A stretch of DNA of 64,000 nt from Butyricicoccus intestinisimiae (GTDB lineage Bacteria > Bacillota > Clostridia > Oscillospirales > Butyricicoccaceae), in NCBI RefSeq assembly GCF_018918345.1, contig NZ_JAHLQI010000005.1, forward strand, positions 62,001 through 126,000. Reading direction: 5' to 3'. Both the position numbers and the translations under genes were made by a program. Under the pieces are notes generated by a model that saw nothing but the letters and a program-made list of their open reading frames with translations, was not told the origin of the DNA and made no database searches. The first letter of the stretch is position 1. Every line of letters starts with the position of its first letter. Shown here one piece after another: positions 17,112 to 26,047 of the stretch.

Positions 17112-18059
17112 TTACCGTGGATATGCTGCGTGATATCGCTGCAAAACCTGCTCCATGCTGTGCACGCCGGTAGAGGCGCCGACAGCTTCAACGGATACCG
17201 ATGCGGCGGCGTTGGCAAAACGGGCACAGTCGACAAAATCACGCCCGTCCAGCAGACCGGCAAAGAAACCGGCGGCGAATGTGTCGCCTGCCCCTGTCGT
17301 ATCAATACAATGCGTGTCCGGACAGGCGGGAACCCGCACGCGCAGACCCGTCTGATCCGCGAGCAGACAGCCGTTTGCGCCCAATTTGATGATGGCATGG
17401 CGCGCACCGGCGGAAATCAGACGATCTGCCATGCGCACAGGATCGGATTCCTCCGTCACAGCACCTGCTTCGGCTTCGTTGGCGAACAAATAATCCAGCT
17501 GAGCGAATGCCGGTGTCATCTCTGGCAGGCGTTCGCCGCGCTTGGGCAGGGTCATGTCGGCACACACGAGCAAGCCCTGCTTCCGGACGCGCGCAAATAG
17601 CTGGGCGAGCTGCTCCGGATTGATTTTCGGAAACACAAAGATGCTTGCGAAACAAAAGACAGAGGCGCCGCGCATGGCCTGCGGCGTGATGTCCTGCGCT
17701 TCCAGCGCGCGCAGGCTGCCGTGCGGATTGGTGAAGAAGCGGCGCTCGCCGGATGCATCGACCAAAACGACGTTGACGCCGGTGGCAAGTTCGTCCAACT
17801 CGAGAAAGTGCGACGTATCAATACCGGCTTGTGTACAGATTTGTTTGATGTATCGTCCGGCGTCATCGGTTCCGATGCGCGTGATGAGCCGCACTTGTTT
17901 GCCGAGACGCGACAGCACCATGGCTTCGTTCATGGCATCTCCGCCAGTTGTCAGCATGATGTGTTCGGCGGGTGTGGACACGCGGGAAAAAACAGAAGCA
18001 TCTGCCGGAACAACGGGCACATCCACGATGGCAGCTCCGGCGAGAATCAGATCAGGCAT
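17112..18059 (-). CDS. PfkB family carbohydrate kinase
   Basis: A ribokinase-like enzyme of 315 residues that phosphorylates a sugar or nucleoside. The N-terminal substrate region (TTGGDAMNEAMVLSRLG) and the C-terminal signature DTTGAGDTFAAGFFAGLLDG with the catalytic Asp are intact. The ATG at 18059 has AGAAGGGAG upstream; a longer frame overlaps the preceding regulator. It lies 19 bp downstream of an AraC-family gene, evidently in one operon, so the AraC protein probably controls this kinase in response to its sugar. The exact substrate (fructose, ribose or another) cannot be read. Confidence 0.9.
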   Translation of the reverse strand: MPDLILAGAAIVDVPVVPADASVFSRVSTPAEHIMLTTGGDAMNEAMVLSRLGKQVRLITRIGTDDAGRYIKQICTQAGIDTSHFLELDELATGVNVVLVDASGERRFFTNPHGSLRALEAQDITPQAMRGASVFCFASIFVFPKINPEQLAQLFARVRKQGLLVCADMTLPKRGERLPEMTPAFAQLDYLFANEAEAGAVTEESDPVRMADRLISAGARHAIIKLGANGCLLADQTGLRVRVPACPDTHCIDTTGAGDTFAAGFFAGLLDGRDFVDCARFANAAASVSVEAVGASTGVHSMEQVLQRYHAAYPR

Positions 18060-18078
18060 AAAAAGCGCTCCCTTCTGG

Positions 18079-18951
18079 TCAGACTGGATTTTTGCGGAAG
18101 GCAGCTGGCGTGATGCCGGACTTTCCGGAAAAAGAGGTGATAAAATTCGCTTCGCTGTGGTAGCCGACCTGATAGGCAATCTGCTTGATGGAAAGATCGG
18201 TTGTCAGCAGCAGTTCTTTGGCGGCGTCAATGCGGCGCAGTGTGATAAATTCGTGCGGAGAAAATCCGGTCTGCATTTTGAATAGACGAGACAGATGCGA
18301 GGGACTCAGACTGACAGAGGCTGCAATGTCCGCCACGGAAATATCTTCAAATAAATGCTGGGTGATAAAATCCACAACCTGAGATACCGGATCTTCACCG
18401 GAAGGCGGGAGCACTGTGCTGGGCAGCACGATTAGTTCGCACAGCAGTCGGTGAATGCGCTGAGACTGCTCGGTTTCGCTCATGCGTCCGGGCAGGCGAA
18501 AGTTGTGGATGAGCTGCATCATTGCATTTTTCGTACTGGTCGATGACGGCGGTGTAAAAGCAAGGCGATGGGGGTCTGTGCTGCGGATGTAGGAAAAAAA
18601 TTCCTTGGTGTTGCACCCCTCAATGTGCATCCACAGCGTTTCGCTCGGCTCCAGCGCGTGAAATCGGTGCGGAAGCGTGCAGTCAATCAGGGCAATTTGT
18701 CCGGCGCGGACGGTGCTGCATACGCCGGCGTTTTCGACGTGCAAACGGCCGGAACAGACGTAATAGAGCGTGGAATTGCGATGGCTGGGCAGTTGCGCCA
18801 CATCGCAGTCATCCCGAAAATCGTATTCCGTCGAGCAGTAGTAATGCCCGCAGCGTGTAATATAATAAAATAATTTTCCGGCGGCAGCACTGGGCGTGTT
18901 AAAGTAACGGTCCGACTGCAGCAAAACACCGGGTTCTGTACATTTTCCCAT
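18079..18951 (-). CDS. AraC family transcriptional regulator
   Basis: 290 residues: an N-terminal cupin-like sensing domain (YYVCSGRLHVENAG, LIDCTLPHRFHALEPSE) and a C-terminal double helix-turn-helix (ISVADIAASVSLSPSHLSRL and SIKQIAYQVGYHSEANFITS) followed by the usual FRKNP end. Such proteins activate sugar-use genes when ligand binds. The ATG at 18951 is chosen because AAAGGAGAG precedes it. It is first in an operon with a PfkB kinase and divergent from a MATE exporter gene, which it could also control. Confidence 0.93.
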   Translation of the reverse strand: MGKCTEPGVLLQSDRYFNTPSAAAGKLFYYITRCGHYYCSTEYDFRDDCDVAQLPSHRNSTLYYVCSGRLHVENAGVCSTVRAGQIALIDCTLPHRFHALEPSETLWMHIEGCNTKEFFSYIRSTDPHRLAFTPPSSTSTKNAMMQLIHNFRLPGRMSETEQSQRIHRLLCELIVLPSTVLPPSGEDPVSQVVDFITQHLFEDISVADIAASVSLSPSHLSRLFKMQTGFSPHEFITLRRIDAAKELLLTTDLSIKQIAYQVGYHSEANFITSFSGKSGITPAAFRKNPV

Positions 18952-18971
18952 AACGTTCTCTCCTTTTCTCC

Positions 18972-19000
18972 AGTATATCATTTTTGCAGCATAAAATCAA
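18972..19000 (-). promoter_or_regulatory. Promoter of the araC-pfkB operon
   Basis: Minus strand: TTGATT, 17-bp spacer, TATACT, just upstream of the AraC-type gene. Confidence 0.6.
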
Positions 19001-19022
19001 AACGATTGGGCGGAAAAATGCA

Positions 19023-19050
19023 TTGCAATTTGTTCAAACATGCGTATAAT
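19023..19050 (+). promoter_or_regulatory. Promoter of the second MATE gene
   Basis: TTGCAA, 16-bp spacer, TATAAT. Its -35 box lies only 22 bp from the -35 box of the divergent araC promoter, so one bound protein could affect both. Confidence 0.6.
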
Positions 19051-19128
19051 AGAAGCAATGCAACGGAAAAATTTGCGCAAATTGGTGGAATTTAGAAAAA
19101 AATAACAGGAAAGTGAGGAGAATCATGC

Positions 19129-20502
19129 ATGATTCGAGATAAGAGATTTTATAAATCCTTTGCCGGTCTGACGGCGAGCATTGCCCTGCAGAACCTGCTG
19201 ACGTATTCCGTCAATCTGGCGGACAACATCATGATTGGACGGTATTCCCAGAATGCGCTGTCCGGCGTATCGCTGTGCAATCAGTATCAGTTCTTTTTGC
19301 AGATGCTGGTTGTCGGCGTCAGCGAGGGCATCGTGGTGCTCGGCGCACGGTACTGGGGCAAAAAAGAGTTGAAGCCGATTCCGAGCATCATCGGCTGCGG
19401 TTTGCGGTTTGGCTGTGGATTGGCGCTGCTGATGTTTTTGGCTGCGCTGCTGGCTCCGCGGCAGCTCATTGGTCTGATGACCAACGATGCCACAGTTGCC
19501 GCGCAGGCTTTGGATTATTTGCAGGTCATTTGCTTCACCTATGTGATCTTTGCGGGAACCAATATGCTGGCCAGCTCCCTGCGCTCGATTGGCATTGTAA
19601 AAATCGGGTACATGATAGCAGGTTCAACGTTGTGCATCAATATTGTGCTCAATAGTCTGCTCATATATGGCCGCTTGGGCTTTCCGGAATTGGGTGCCCG
19701 CGGAGCTGCGATTGCAACGCTCATTTCCCGCACGGTGGAACTGCTCATTGTGATTTGGTTTCTCAAGTACAAAGAGCATGCGCTCAATCTCAATCTCAAA
19801 AATCTCGTGTGCATTGACACGCGATATATGCGCGACTATGTGCAGGTATCGCTCCCGCTGCTCATCACGCAGGCACTGTGGGGCTTTAATTCCATCGTGC
19901 AGACGGCGATTATCGGCAATATGGACGATGCCGCGTCTGTGCTGCCTGCAAATTCGATTTCTGTGATTGTATACCAAATCATCTCGGTTGTTGGCTATGG
20001 CGCGGCGAGTGCCGCGGCAATTTTGACCGGCAAGACGTTGGGAGAGAACGAGAAACAGCCGAAACAAGCGATTCAGCCGCTGCTGCACACTTTGCAGATT
20101 CTGTTTGTGGAAATCGGCATTGTGACCGGTATTATCCTGTTTTTGGCGCAGTTCCCGATTCTGCATATTTATGATATCCTTACGCCGAGAGCGGCGCAGC
20201 TGACCAAGCAGTTTATCACGGTTTTGGCGGTCACAACGGTCGGCACATGCTATCAGATGGCAACTGACAGCGGATTTTTGCGCGCGGGCGGGGATACGCG
20301 GTTCTCCATGATAAACAACAATATTTGGACATGGCTGATTTGCCTGCCGTGCGCGTATCTGTCGGCGTTTGTATTCCGTTTTCCGCCTGCTGTTGTATTT
20401 TTCTGCTTGAAAATGGATCAGATTGGAAAGTGCCCGATTATTTACCTGCGCGCAAAATCGTACCGCTGGATTCATATTCTGACGAGAGAATCGGCATCCT
20501 GA
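19129..20502 (+). CDS. MATE family efflux transporter
   Basis: 457 residues with about twelve membrane helices. Family features include SIALQNLLTYSVNLADNIMI in the first helix, the conserved GARGAAIATLISRTVE and the late segment DSGFLRAGGDTRFSMINNN. The ATG at 19129 follows GAGGAG by 8 bases; an earlier ATG at 19125 is out of frame and stops at once. It is divergent from the araC-pfkB operon and transcribed alone. Substrate unknown. Confidence 0.93.
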   Translation: MIRDKRFYKSFAGLTASIALQNLLTYSVNLADNIMIGRYSQNALSGVSLCNQYQFFLQMLVVGVSEGIVVLGARYWGKKELKPIPSIIGCGLRFGCGLALLMFLAALLAPRQLIGLMTNDATVAAQALDYLQVICFTYVIFAGTNMLASSLRSIGIVKIGYMIAGSTLCINIVLNSLLIYGRLGFPELGARGAAIATLISRTVELLIVIWFLKYKEHALNLNLKNLVCIDTRYMRDYVQVSLPLLITQALWGFNSIVQTAIIGNMDDAASVLPANSISVIVYQIISVVGYGAASAAAILTGKTLGENEKQPKQAIQPLLHTLQILFVEIGIVTGIILFLAQFPILHIYDILTPRAAQLTKQFITVLAVTTVGTCYQMATDSGFLRAGGDTRFSMINNNIWTWLICLPCAYLSAFVFRFPPAVVFFCLKMDQIGKCPIIYLRAKSYRWIHILTRESAS

Positions 20503-20539
20503 CAAACAGAAAAAAATCACAGCATACTGTGCCGTGTGC

Positions 20540-20568
20540 TTTACAATACGCGCTTTTTTCCGTATAAT
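20540..20568 (+). promoter_or_regulatory. Promoter of the metallo-hydrolase gene
   Basis: TTTACA, 17-bp spacer, TATAAT, located between the MATE gene and the hydrolase start. Confidence 0.65.
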
Positions 20569-20600
20569 ACAGAAGAAATTATGATGAGGAGAACAAGCAC

Positions 20601-21401
20601 ATGAAATTGACCCTGTTGGGAACCGGCAATGCGCTGGTGACGGAATGCTATAATACCTGCTTTGTGCTCAGTGAAGGAGAAAAGCACTTTATGATAGATG
20701 CGGGCGGCGGAAACACCGTTTTGCGTCAGCTCAAGCGGGCGGGGATAGATGTCAACGCCATTCACGATTTGTTTTTGACACACAAGCACGTCGATCACTT
20801 TATGGGCGTCATCTGGATGATTCGTGTTATCTGCCAGAATATGCAGAAGGGTGTCTATCACGGAGAAGCGCGGATTTACGGTCATGCAGAGGTGATAGAG
20901 CAGGTGCATCAGGTTGCACATATGCTTTTGGGCAAAAAGCAGACCAAATACATTGGCGACCGTGTGCATTTGATTGCTGTTGCGGACGGAGAAACCCGAG
21001 AGATTCAGGGCAGTGCCGTCACGTTCTTTGATATTCAGTCTACAAAGGCAAAACAGTTTGGATTTCGCATGACACTTCCGGACGGAAAAAGCTTGACCTG
21101 CTGCGGCGATGAGCCGTATCGGGACTGTGAAGAAAACTATGCACAGAACAGTGATTGGCTGCTGCACGAGGCGTTTTGTCTGGATGCACAGGCGGATATT
21201 TTTCATCCGTATGAAAAGAGCCATTCCACGGCAAAAGATGCCTGCCAGACGGCGGAGAAGCTTGGCGTGAAAAATTTGGTATTGTATCATACCGAGGACA
21301 AAAACATCGCACGCCGGCGGGAGCTGTATACGGCGGAAGGCCAGCCGTATTTTAGCGGCAACCTGTACGTGCCGGATGACTTGGATGTTATAGAGCTGTA
21401 A
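20601..21401 (+). CDS. MBL-fold metallo-hydrolase, RNase Z-like
   Basis: 266 residues with the metallo-beta-lactamase fold. The metal-binding motif THKHVDH fits HxHxDH, and further conserved acidic and His positions are at GDEPYRD, HEAFC, KSHSTAKDA and YHTED. The early LLGTGNAL and the HEAF/HST blocks are typical of the ElaC/AtsA branch, which includes tRNA 3' endonucleases and small-molecule hydrolases. The flexible exosite arm expected in a true RNase Z is not evident, so I keep the general name. Own promoter and terminator indicate a single-gene unit. Confidence 0.87.
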   Translation: MKLTLLGTGNALVTECYNTCFVLSEGEKHFMIDAGGGNTVLRQLKRAGIDVNAIHDLFLTHKHVDHFMGVIWMIRVICQNMQKGVYHGEARIYGHAEVIEQVHQVAHMLLGKKQTKYIGDRVHLIAVADGETREIQGSAVTFFDIQSTKAKQFGFRMTLPDGKSLTCCGDEPYRDCEENYAQNSDWLLHEAFCLDAQADIFHPYEKSHSTAKDACQTAEKLGVKNLVLYHTEDKNIARRRELYTAEGQPYFSGNLYVPDDLDVIEL

Positions 21402-21404
21402 ACG

Positions 21405-21446
21405 AAAACAAGTCTGATTCTTTTTTGAATCAGACTTGTTTTTTCA
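21405..21446. terminator. Bidirectional terminator overlapping a stop codon
   Basis: AAAACAAGTCTGATTC pairs perfectly with its inverse around a T-rich loop, with six T after it. The minus-strand MATE gene ends inside this stem (stop at 21430), so the convergent genes share the element. Confidence 0.9.
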
Positions 21447-22791
21447 GTTTGCGGTACACGGTCAGATACATGGTCGAAAAGCTGGCGGCGCCGCCGAGCA
21501 GATTGGAAATCGGCTCGGCAAGAAAGACACCGTTGACGCCAAGCCCCGCAAAGTGCGGCAGGAGAAGCGTCAGCGGAATGACGACGATGCCTTTTCGAAA
21601 GATGGAAAAGAAAATGGCCTGATGCGATTTGCCCAGCGCGGTGAAAACCGATTGGGCGGAAAACTGAAGTGCCATAAAGCAGAAACCAAAAAAATACAAA
21701 TGCATCGATGGCACGCCGGCGGTGAGCAATTTCGGGTCTGTATTGAAGATGGAGAGAAAAAAGTGAGGGAACAGAGAGACCAGTCCCCATGCCAGCAACG
21801 AATAGGCGGTCAACAGTCCCGTCAAAAACACAATCGCCTTGCGGACACGTTCCAGCAAAGCGGCGCCGTAATTGAAGCTGATGACCGGCTGCGCGCTGCT
21901 TGTGACACCGTTGACCGGAAGCATGATAATCTCCCGCACGGAGTTGAGCACGGTCATGACGCCAACGTACAAATCTCCGCCGAAGATCTGCAGCGTGCTG
22001 TTGCAGGCAACCTGTACGAGGCTGTTTGTGACGTTCATCGTGAATCCGGCGAGTCCCAGCGTCAGAATTTTTTGTACGCGCTGCTTTTGCAGATGCAGAT
22101 GCTGCCTGCGGATGCGCAGCAGCGTTTTGGAACCGGTCAGAAATCGGAGCGTCCAAAGAGCAGAGACAAATTGCGAGAGGACGGTTGCACACGCTGCACC
22201 GCGCACGCCCATGTGCAGAACAAAAATAAAGATTGGATCGAGAATAAGATTGAGCACGGCGCCGATGATAACGGTTAACATGCCGGTAGTGCCGAAGCCC
22301 TGCGCGTTGATGAACTGATTTAGTCCCAGCGACAGCATGACAAAAATTGTGCCAAACAGATAAATCGTGATGTAGGACATGGCATAGGGCAGTGTGGTTT
22401 CGCTCGCGCCGAGCGCCAGCAGCAGCGGACGGCGGATAAGCAGTCCGAAAACGGTCAGAGAAACGCCAATGCCCAGAAGCAGAGAAAAGCAATTGCCCAG
22501 AATGGCTTCCGCTTCCTCAGGTTCTCCGGCGCCGCGCCGCATAGAAAACAGCGGTGCGCCGCCCATGCCAACGAGGTTGGAAAATGCCAAAATCATGGTG
22601 ATAATGGGAAAACAGACGCCTAAACCGGTCAAAGCGTTCGTAGCGTCCGCGCCAATTCTGCCGATATAGATACGGTCGATGATGTTGTACAGCACGTTGA
22701 CCAGCTGCGCCAGCGTCATGGGGACGGCGAGCCGGACGATGTTGGAGGACACGCTGCCCTGAGAAAAATCAGTGTTTGTCTGTGCCTGCAA
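21430..22791 (-). CDS. MATE family efflux transporter
   Basis: Third MATE gene of the window, 453 residues and about twelve helices. It has VPMTLAQLVNVLYNIIDRIY at the first helix, NLVGMGGAPLFSMRRGAGE and GVRGAACATVLSQFVS. I place the start at a TTG (22791) because AAGGAAG sits 8 bases upstream and the resulting N-terminus has normal family length. The frame continues upstream without a ribosome site and across the promoter. It is divergent from an MFS permease gene. Confidence 0.9.
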   Translation of the reverse strand: MQAQTNTDFSQGSVSSNIVRLAVPMTLAQLVNVLYNIIDRIYIGRIGADATNALTGLGVCFPIITMILAFSNLVGMGGAPLFSMRRGAGEPEEAEAILGNCFSLLLGIGVSLTVFGLLIRRPLLLALGASETTLPYAMSYITIYLFGTIFVMLSLGLNQFINAQGFGTTGMLTVIIGAVLNLILDPIFIFVLHMGVRGAACATVLSQFVSALWTLRFLTGSKTLLRIRRQHLHLQKQRVQKILTLGLAGFTMNVTNSLVQVACNSTLQIFGGDLYVGVMTVLNSVREIIMLPVNGVTSSAQPVISFNYGAALLERVRKAIVFLTGLLTAYSLLAWGLVSLFPHFFLSIFNTDPKLLTAGVPSMHLYFFGFCFMALQFSAQSVFTALGKSHQAIFFSIFRKGIVVIPLTLLLPHFAGLGVNGVFLAEPISNLLGGAASFSTMYLTVYRKLKKQV

Positions 22792-22833
22792 GAAGGTCGC
22801 TTCCTTTCCGGAATTTATAGATTCTTGAAAAAT

Positions 22834-22862
22834 ATTATAACATCTTGCTTTGAAAAAAGCAA
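22834..22862 (-). promoter_or_regulatory. Promoter of the third MATE gene
   Basis: Minus strand: TTGCTT, 17-bp spacer, TATAAT. Same hexamers and spacing as the alanine symporter promoter. Confidence 0.65.
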
Positions 22863-22882
22863 AAGATTGGCTATCTTTCAAA

Positions 22883-22911
22883 TTGACATAATACAAGCAA
22901 TTTTGTATGCT
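22883..22911 (+). promoter_or_regulatory. Promoter of the MFS gene
   Basis: TTGACA, 17-bp spacer, TATGCT, divergent from the MATE promoter with 20 bp between the two -35 boxes. Confidence 0.65.
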
Positions 22912-22956
22912 AGTGTTCGTGAGAAATTATAACAGGAAAGGTTGTATACAAAACAA

Positions 22957-24186
22957 ATGGAACACAAGCAATCGTTCTTTCAGCGCATTGGAAAAGACAA
23001 GCGGTATATCGTATTTAACTTGTTTTTTGCTTATTTTACATTGGGCGTTGCGCTTATCATGCTCGGCTCGGTTTTGCCGGTACTCAAGGCGGACTATGCC
23101 CTGAATTATCAGGTGGGCGGTATGCTGCTGTCGGTGCAGTCGATCGGCTACGCAGTAGCCGGTCTCGGTGCAGGCTTTTTGCCGCTGTATCTCGGGCTGA
23201 AAAAGTCGTTTATTCTGCTGACCTCCGGCACCTGTATCGGCATGGGCATGCTGCTCGCAAGCGGCAATCCGGTTTGGCTGCTGACCGCAATGGGACTCAT
23301 CGGCATCAGCAAGGGCGCCGTCACCAATTACAACAACCAGATTATGACGGAACTTGCAGAAGGAGATGCAGGTCCGCTCAACCTGATGCATGCGTTCTTT
23401 GCGATTGGCGCATGTATTGCGCCGTTTATCGTGCTGCTGTGCGGCAAGGTGGACGCCAGCGGATGGAGATTGGCGGTTTTCCTGTCCGCGGCAGCTGTCG
23501 GCGTGGGACTGCTCGCGATGTTCCGCATGAACATGCGCGGCAGCACGGCAAAACAGGAACAAAACACGGAAAAAACAGGCGTGTCATACGGATTTTTCAA
23601 GGAAAAAATCTTTTGGATTACCATGCTCATTTGCTTTTTCTATCAGGGCATTGAGGGAACCATGATGGGTTGGCTGACCTCGTTCTTTGTCGATTCCCAC
23701 GTGATGACGGACAGCTTTGCGCAGGTTGTCACCTCGGCGCTGTGGATTGCACTGCTCGTCGGACGTGTCAGCTGTTCGCGGCTGGCGGCATGCTTTAAGC
23801 CAAGTCAGATGATTCTGGCAATGGCAATCGGTCAGTTTGTCTTTCTGACTGTGCTCGTCACGAGCCACAGCTTTGCGGGCATGATGATTGCGACAATTGG
23901 ACTGGGTCTCAGCATGTCGGGTATGTACGGCACTTCGGTGTCCAATGCCGGAGACTTGTTCGCGCGCTATCCCGTGTGCATGGGCTTCTTTGTTTTGATG
24001 ACCAGCACCGGCGCAGTGGTTGCACCGGCGGTTGTCGGCGCTGTGGCGAATGCATCCGGCATGCGCATGGGTATTTCCTGCCTGTTGTTTGCCGCCGCTG
24101 CATTGGTTCTGATGGCACTCGGCAATGTGCGTATGGGCTACCTGCGTCGCCGGAGAGCGAAAAAAGCACACAAACAGCACGCATAA
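22957..24186 (+). CDS. MFS transporter
   Basis: A 409-residue permease with about twelve hydrophobic helices: LGVALIMLGSVLPVLKADYA in the first helix, and GAGFLPLYLGLKKSFI and GISKGAVTNYNNQIM later. The layout is like the fucose/glucose permease (FHS) branch, but no substrate can be named. The ATG at 22957 is used; GGAAAGG lies 16 bases before it, rather far, while the in-frame TTG at 22942 is too close to it. Single-gene unit ending at a shared terminator. Confidence 0.87.
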   Translation: MEHKQSFFQRIGKDKRYIVFNLFFAYFTLGVALIMLGSVLPVLKADYALNYQVGGMLLSVQSIGYAVAGLGAGFLPLYLGLKKSFILLTSGTCIGMGMLLASGNPVWLLTAMGLIGISKGAVTNYNNQIMTELAEGDAGPLNLMHAFFAIGACIAPFIVLLCGKVDASGWRLAVFLSAAAVGVGLLAMFRMNMRGSTAKQEQNTEKTGVSYGFFKEKIFWITMLICFFYQGIEGTMMGWLTSFFVDSHVMTDSFAQVVTSALWIALLVGRVSCSRLAACFKPSQMILAMAIGQFVFLTVLVTSHSFAGMMIATIGLGLSMSGMYGTSVSNAGDLFARYPVCMGFFVLMTSTGAVVAPAVVGAVANASGMRMGISCLLFAAAALVLMALGNVRMGYLRRRRAKKAHKQHA

Positions 24187-24203
24187 ACATATAGCTGTAT
24201 AAC

Positions 24204-24236
24204 AAAATCCCGCGGATTTCTCCGCGGGATTTTTGC
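24204..24236. terminator. Bidirectional terminator between MFS and hydrogenase genes
   Basis: AAAATCCCGCGGA pairs perfectly with its inverse around TTTC, with a T run on the + strand and an A run (T on the minus strand) before it. Confidence 0.9.
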
Positions 24237-24250
24237 ATGGAATAAAACGT

Positions 24251-26047
24251 TTACTTGTTTACGCCGAAATGAATCGTTGTATCCTCGTCATCTGTTTGCT
24301 GCAAACGCATGCTCAGCGGCATGTTCCAGCTGTTGTGGTCGGTGTGCAGCAGTTCTTCTGCAAGCTCGGACATCGGCTCGCCGAGATAGGTGTCATATAG
24401 CACGTTGATTTCCTTGTTTTCGTGCGGATAGCGCAGCGGGCTGAGGCGATCAAGGCTGTACAGCATGTTGCCGCGCGCGTCAGCAAGCTCGTTTTGTTCA
24501 AACGGAATCGGCTGACCGCCGCCGCCGACACAGCCGCCCGGACATGCCATGATTTCAACAAAGTCATAGTGTACCTTGTGGGTTAAAACTGCCTGAATCA
24601 GCTTGCGGGCATTGCCCAATCCGCTGGCAACCGCACAACGGATGGTCGTGCCGTTGAGGTCGAATTCTGCCTCGCGCCAGCCTTCCTGACCGCGAATGGA
24701 GCGGAATGCGTCAGCCGGTGCGTTTTCGCCGACAACCGTGTGGTATGCCGTGCGCAGTGCGGCTTCCATCACGCCGCCGGTTGCACCGAAGATGACGCCG
24801 GCACCGGAGCCGATACCGAGCGGAGAGTCAAATTCTGCTTCCGGCAGGCTGAACACGTTGATGTTCTGCATGCGCATCAGGCGATCCATTTCGCGGGTTG
24901 TGAGCACAATGTCCACATCCTGCATGCCGTGCTTTCTGTTGCGGTCAAAGACATGTCCGTCCTTTTCCGCCTTTTTGGCAATACACGGCATGATGGCAAC
25001 GCTGCAAATCTTTTCCGGATCTATGCCCATCTTTTCTGCAAAATAGGTCTTGGTAATCGCGCCGAACATCTGCATCGGGCTCTTCGCCGTGGAGATTTGC
25101 GGCACGAGCTGCGGATACTGCGACTTGACAAAACGCATCCAGCCCGGACAGCACGAGGTAAACATTGGCAGATCCTTGAGCTCGCCGTTTTTCAGGCGCT
25201 TGAGAAATTCCGTGGATTCTTCCATGATGGTCAAGTCCGCAGAAAATGCGGTGTCAAATACATAGTCAAAGCCCATCGAGCGCAAAATGGCGGTCAGACG
25301 GCGAACCGTTGCCATCTCACGCGGCAGACCGTGTGTTTCGCCCCAAGCGGCGCGGACAGCTGGTGCAATCTGTACTACGGTGATTTTGTCCGGATCGCGC
25401 AGCGCATCCAGCACTTCGCGGGTGTCATCGCGCTCACGCAGCGCGCCGACCGGACAGTGAGTGATGCACTGGCCGCACAGCGAACAGTCAGAGTCCTTGA
25501 TGCGGCGGTTGTATGTGACATCGACGGTGGTGCGGGAACCGGAACCGCTCATGCCCCAGACACCCAGTGTCTGGATTTTTTCACAGTACTGTACGCAGCG
25601 CATACACTTGATGCACTTTTGTACGTTGCGATACAGCGGGAACGTCTCCGTCCAAATGCGGTTGGGCAGGTCTTTTTTATATGGATTCTTGAGCAGACCA
25701 AAGTTGTTGGCTACCTGCTGCAATTTACAGTTTCCGGCGCGGACACAAATCGAACACTCACCGTCGTGCTGAGACAGCAGCAGCTCGACATTGATGCGGC
25801 GCGCTTCCAGTGCGCGGTGGGAGTTGGTGTGCACGACCATGCCTTCGTATACCAAGTTGTTGCAGGAGGAGACCAGACGGCTTTCGCCCTCGACCTCTAC
25901 ACAGCAGATGCGGCATGCGCCGATTTCGTTAATTTCCTTGAGATAGCACAGGGAAGGGATGGTGACGCCGGCTTTGGCAGCGGCTTCCATGATCGTTGTG
26001 CCTTCCGGTACGCGGACGGCAATGCCGTTGATGATTACATTTACCAT
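24251..26047 (-). CDS. hydA: [FeFe] hydrogenase, group A catalytic subunit
   Basis: Makes or uses H2 in the cytoplasm. Cluster ligands run in the usual order: an N-terminal [2Fe-2S] domain (PSLCYL, GACRICCVEV), the His-Cys [4Fe-4S] site (HDGECSICVRAGNCKLQ), two ferredoxin clusters (CIKCMRCVQYC and CSLCGQCITHCPVG), then H-cluster motifs L1 TSCCPGW, L2 MPCIAKK and L3 MACPGGCVGGGGQP. A C-terminal small-subunit domain completes 598 residues. The gene start overlaps the end of the upstream GltD-like gene by 7 bases, so the two are translated together. Pairing with a glutamate-synthase-like flavoprotein fits the group called A2, whose electron partner is not settled. Confidence 0.97.
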   Translation of the reverse strand: MVNVIINGIAVRVPEGTTIMEAAAKAGVTIPSLCYLKEINEIGACRICCVEVEGESRLVSSCNNLVYEGMVVHTNSHRALEARRINVELLLSQHDGECSICVRAGNCKLQQVANNFGLLKNPYKKDLPNRIWTETFPLYRNVQKCIKCMRCVQYCEKIQTLGVWGMSGSGSRTTVDVTYNRRIKDSDCSLCGQCITHCPVGALRERDDTREVLDALRDPDKITVVQIAPAVRAAWGETHGLPREMATVRRLTAILRSMGFDYVFDTAFSADLTIMEESTEFLKRLKNGELKDLPMFTSCCPGWMRFVKSQYPQLVPQISTAKSPMQMFGAITKTYFAEKMGIDPEKICSVAIMPCIAKKAEKDGHVFDRNRKHGMQDVDIVLTTREMDRLMRMQNINVFSLPEAEFDSPLGIGSGAGVIFGATGGVMEAALRTAYHTVVGENAPADAFRSIRGQEGWREAEFDLNGTTIRCAVASGLGNARKLIQAVLTHKVHYDFVEIMACPGGCVGGGGQPIPFEQNELADARGNMLYSLDRLSPLRYPHENKEINVLYDTYLGEPMSELAEELLHTDHNSWNMPLSMRLQQTDDEDTTIHFGVNK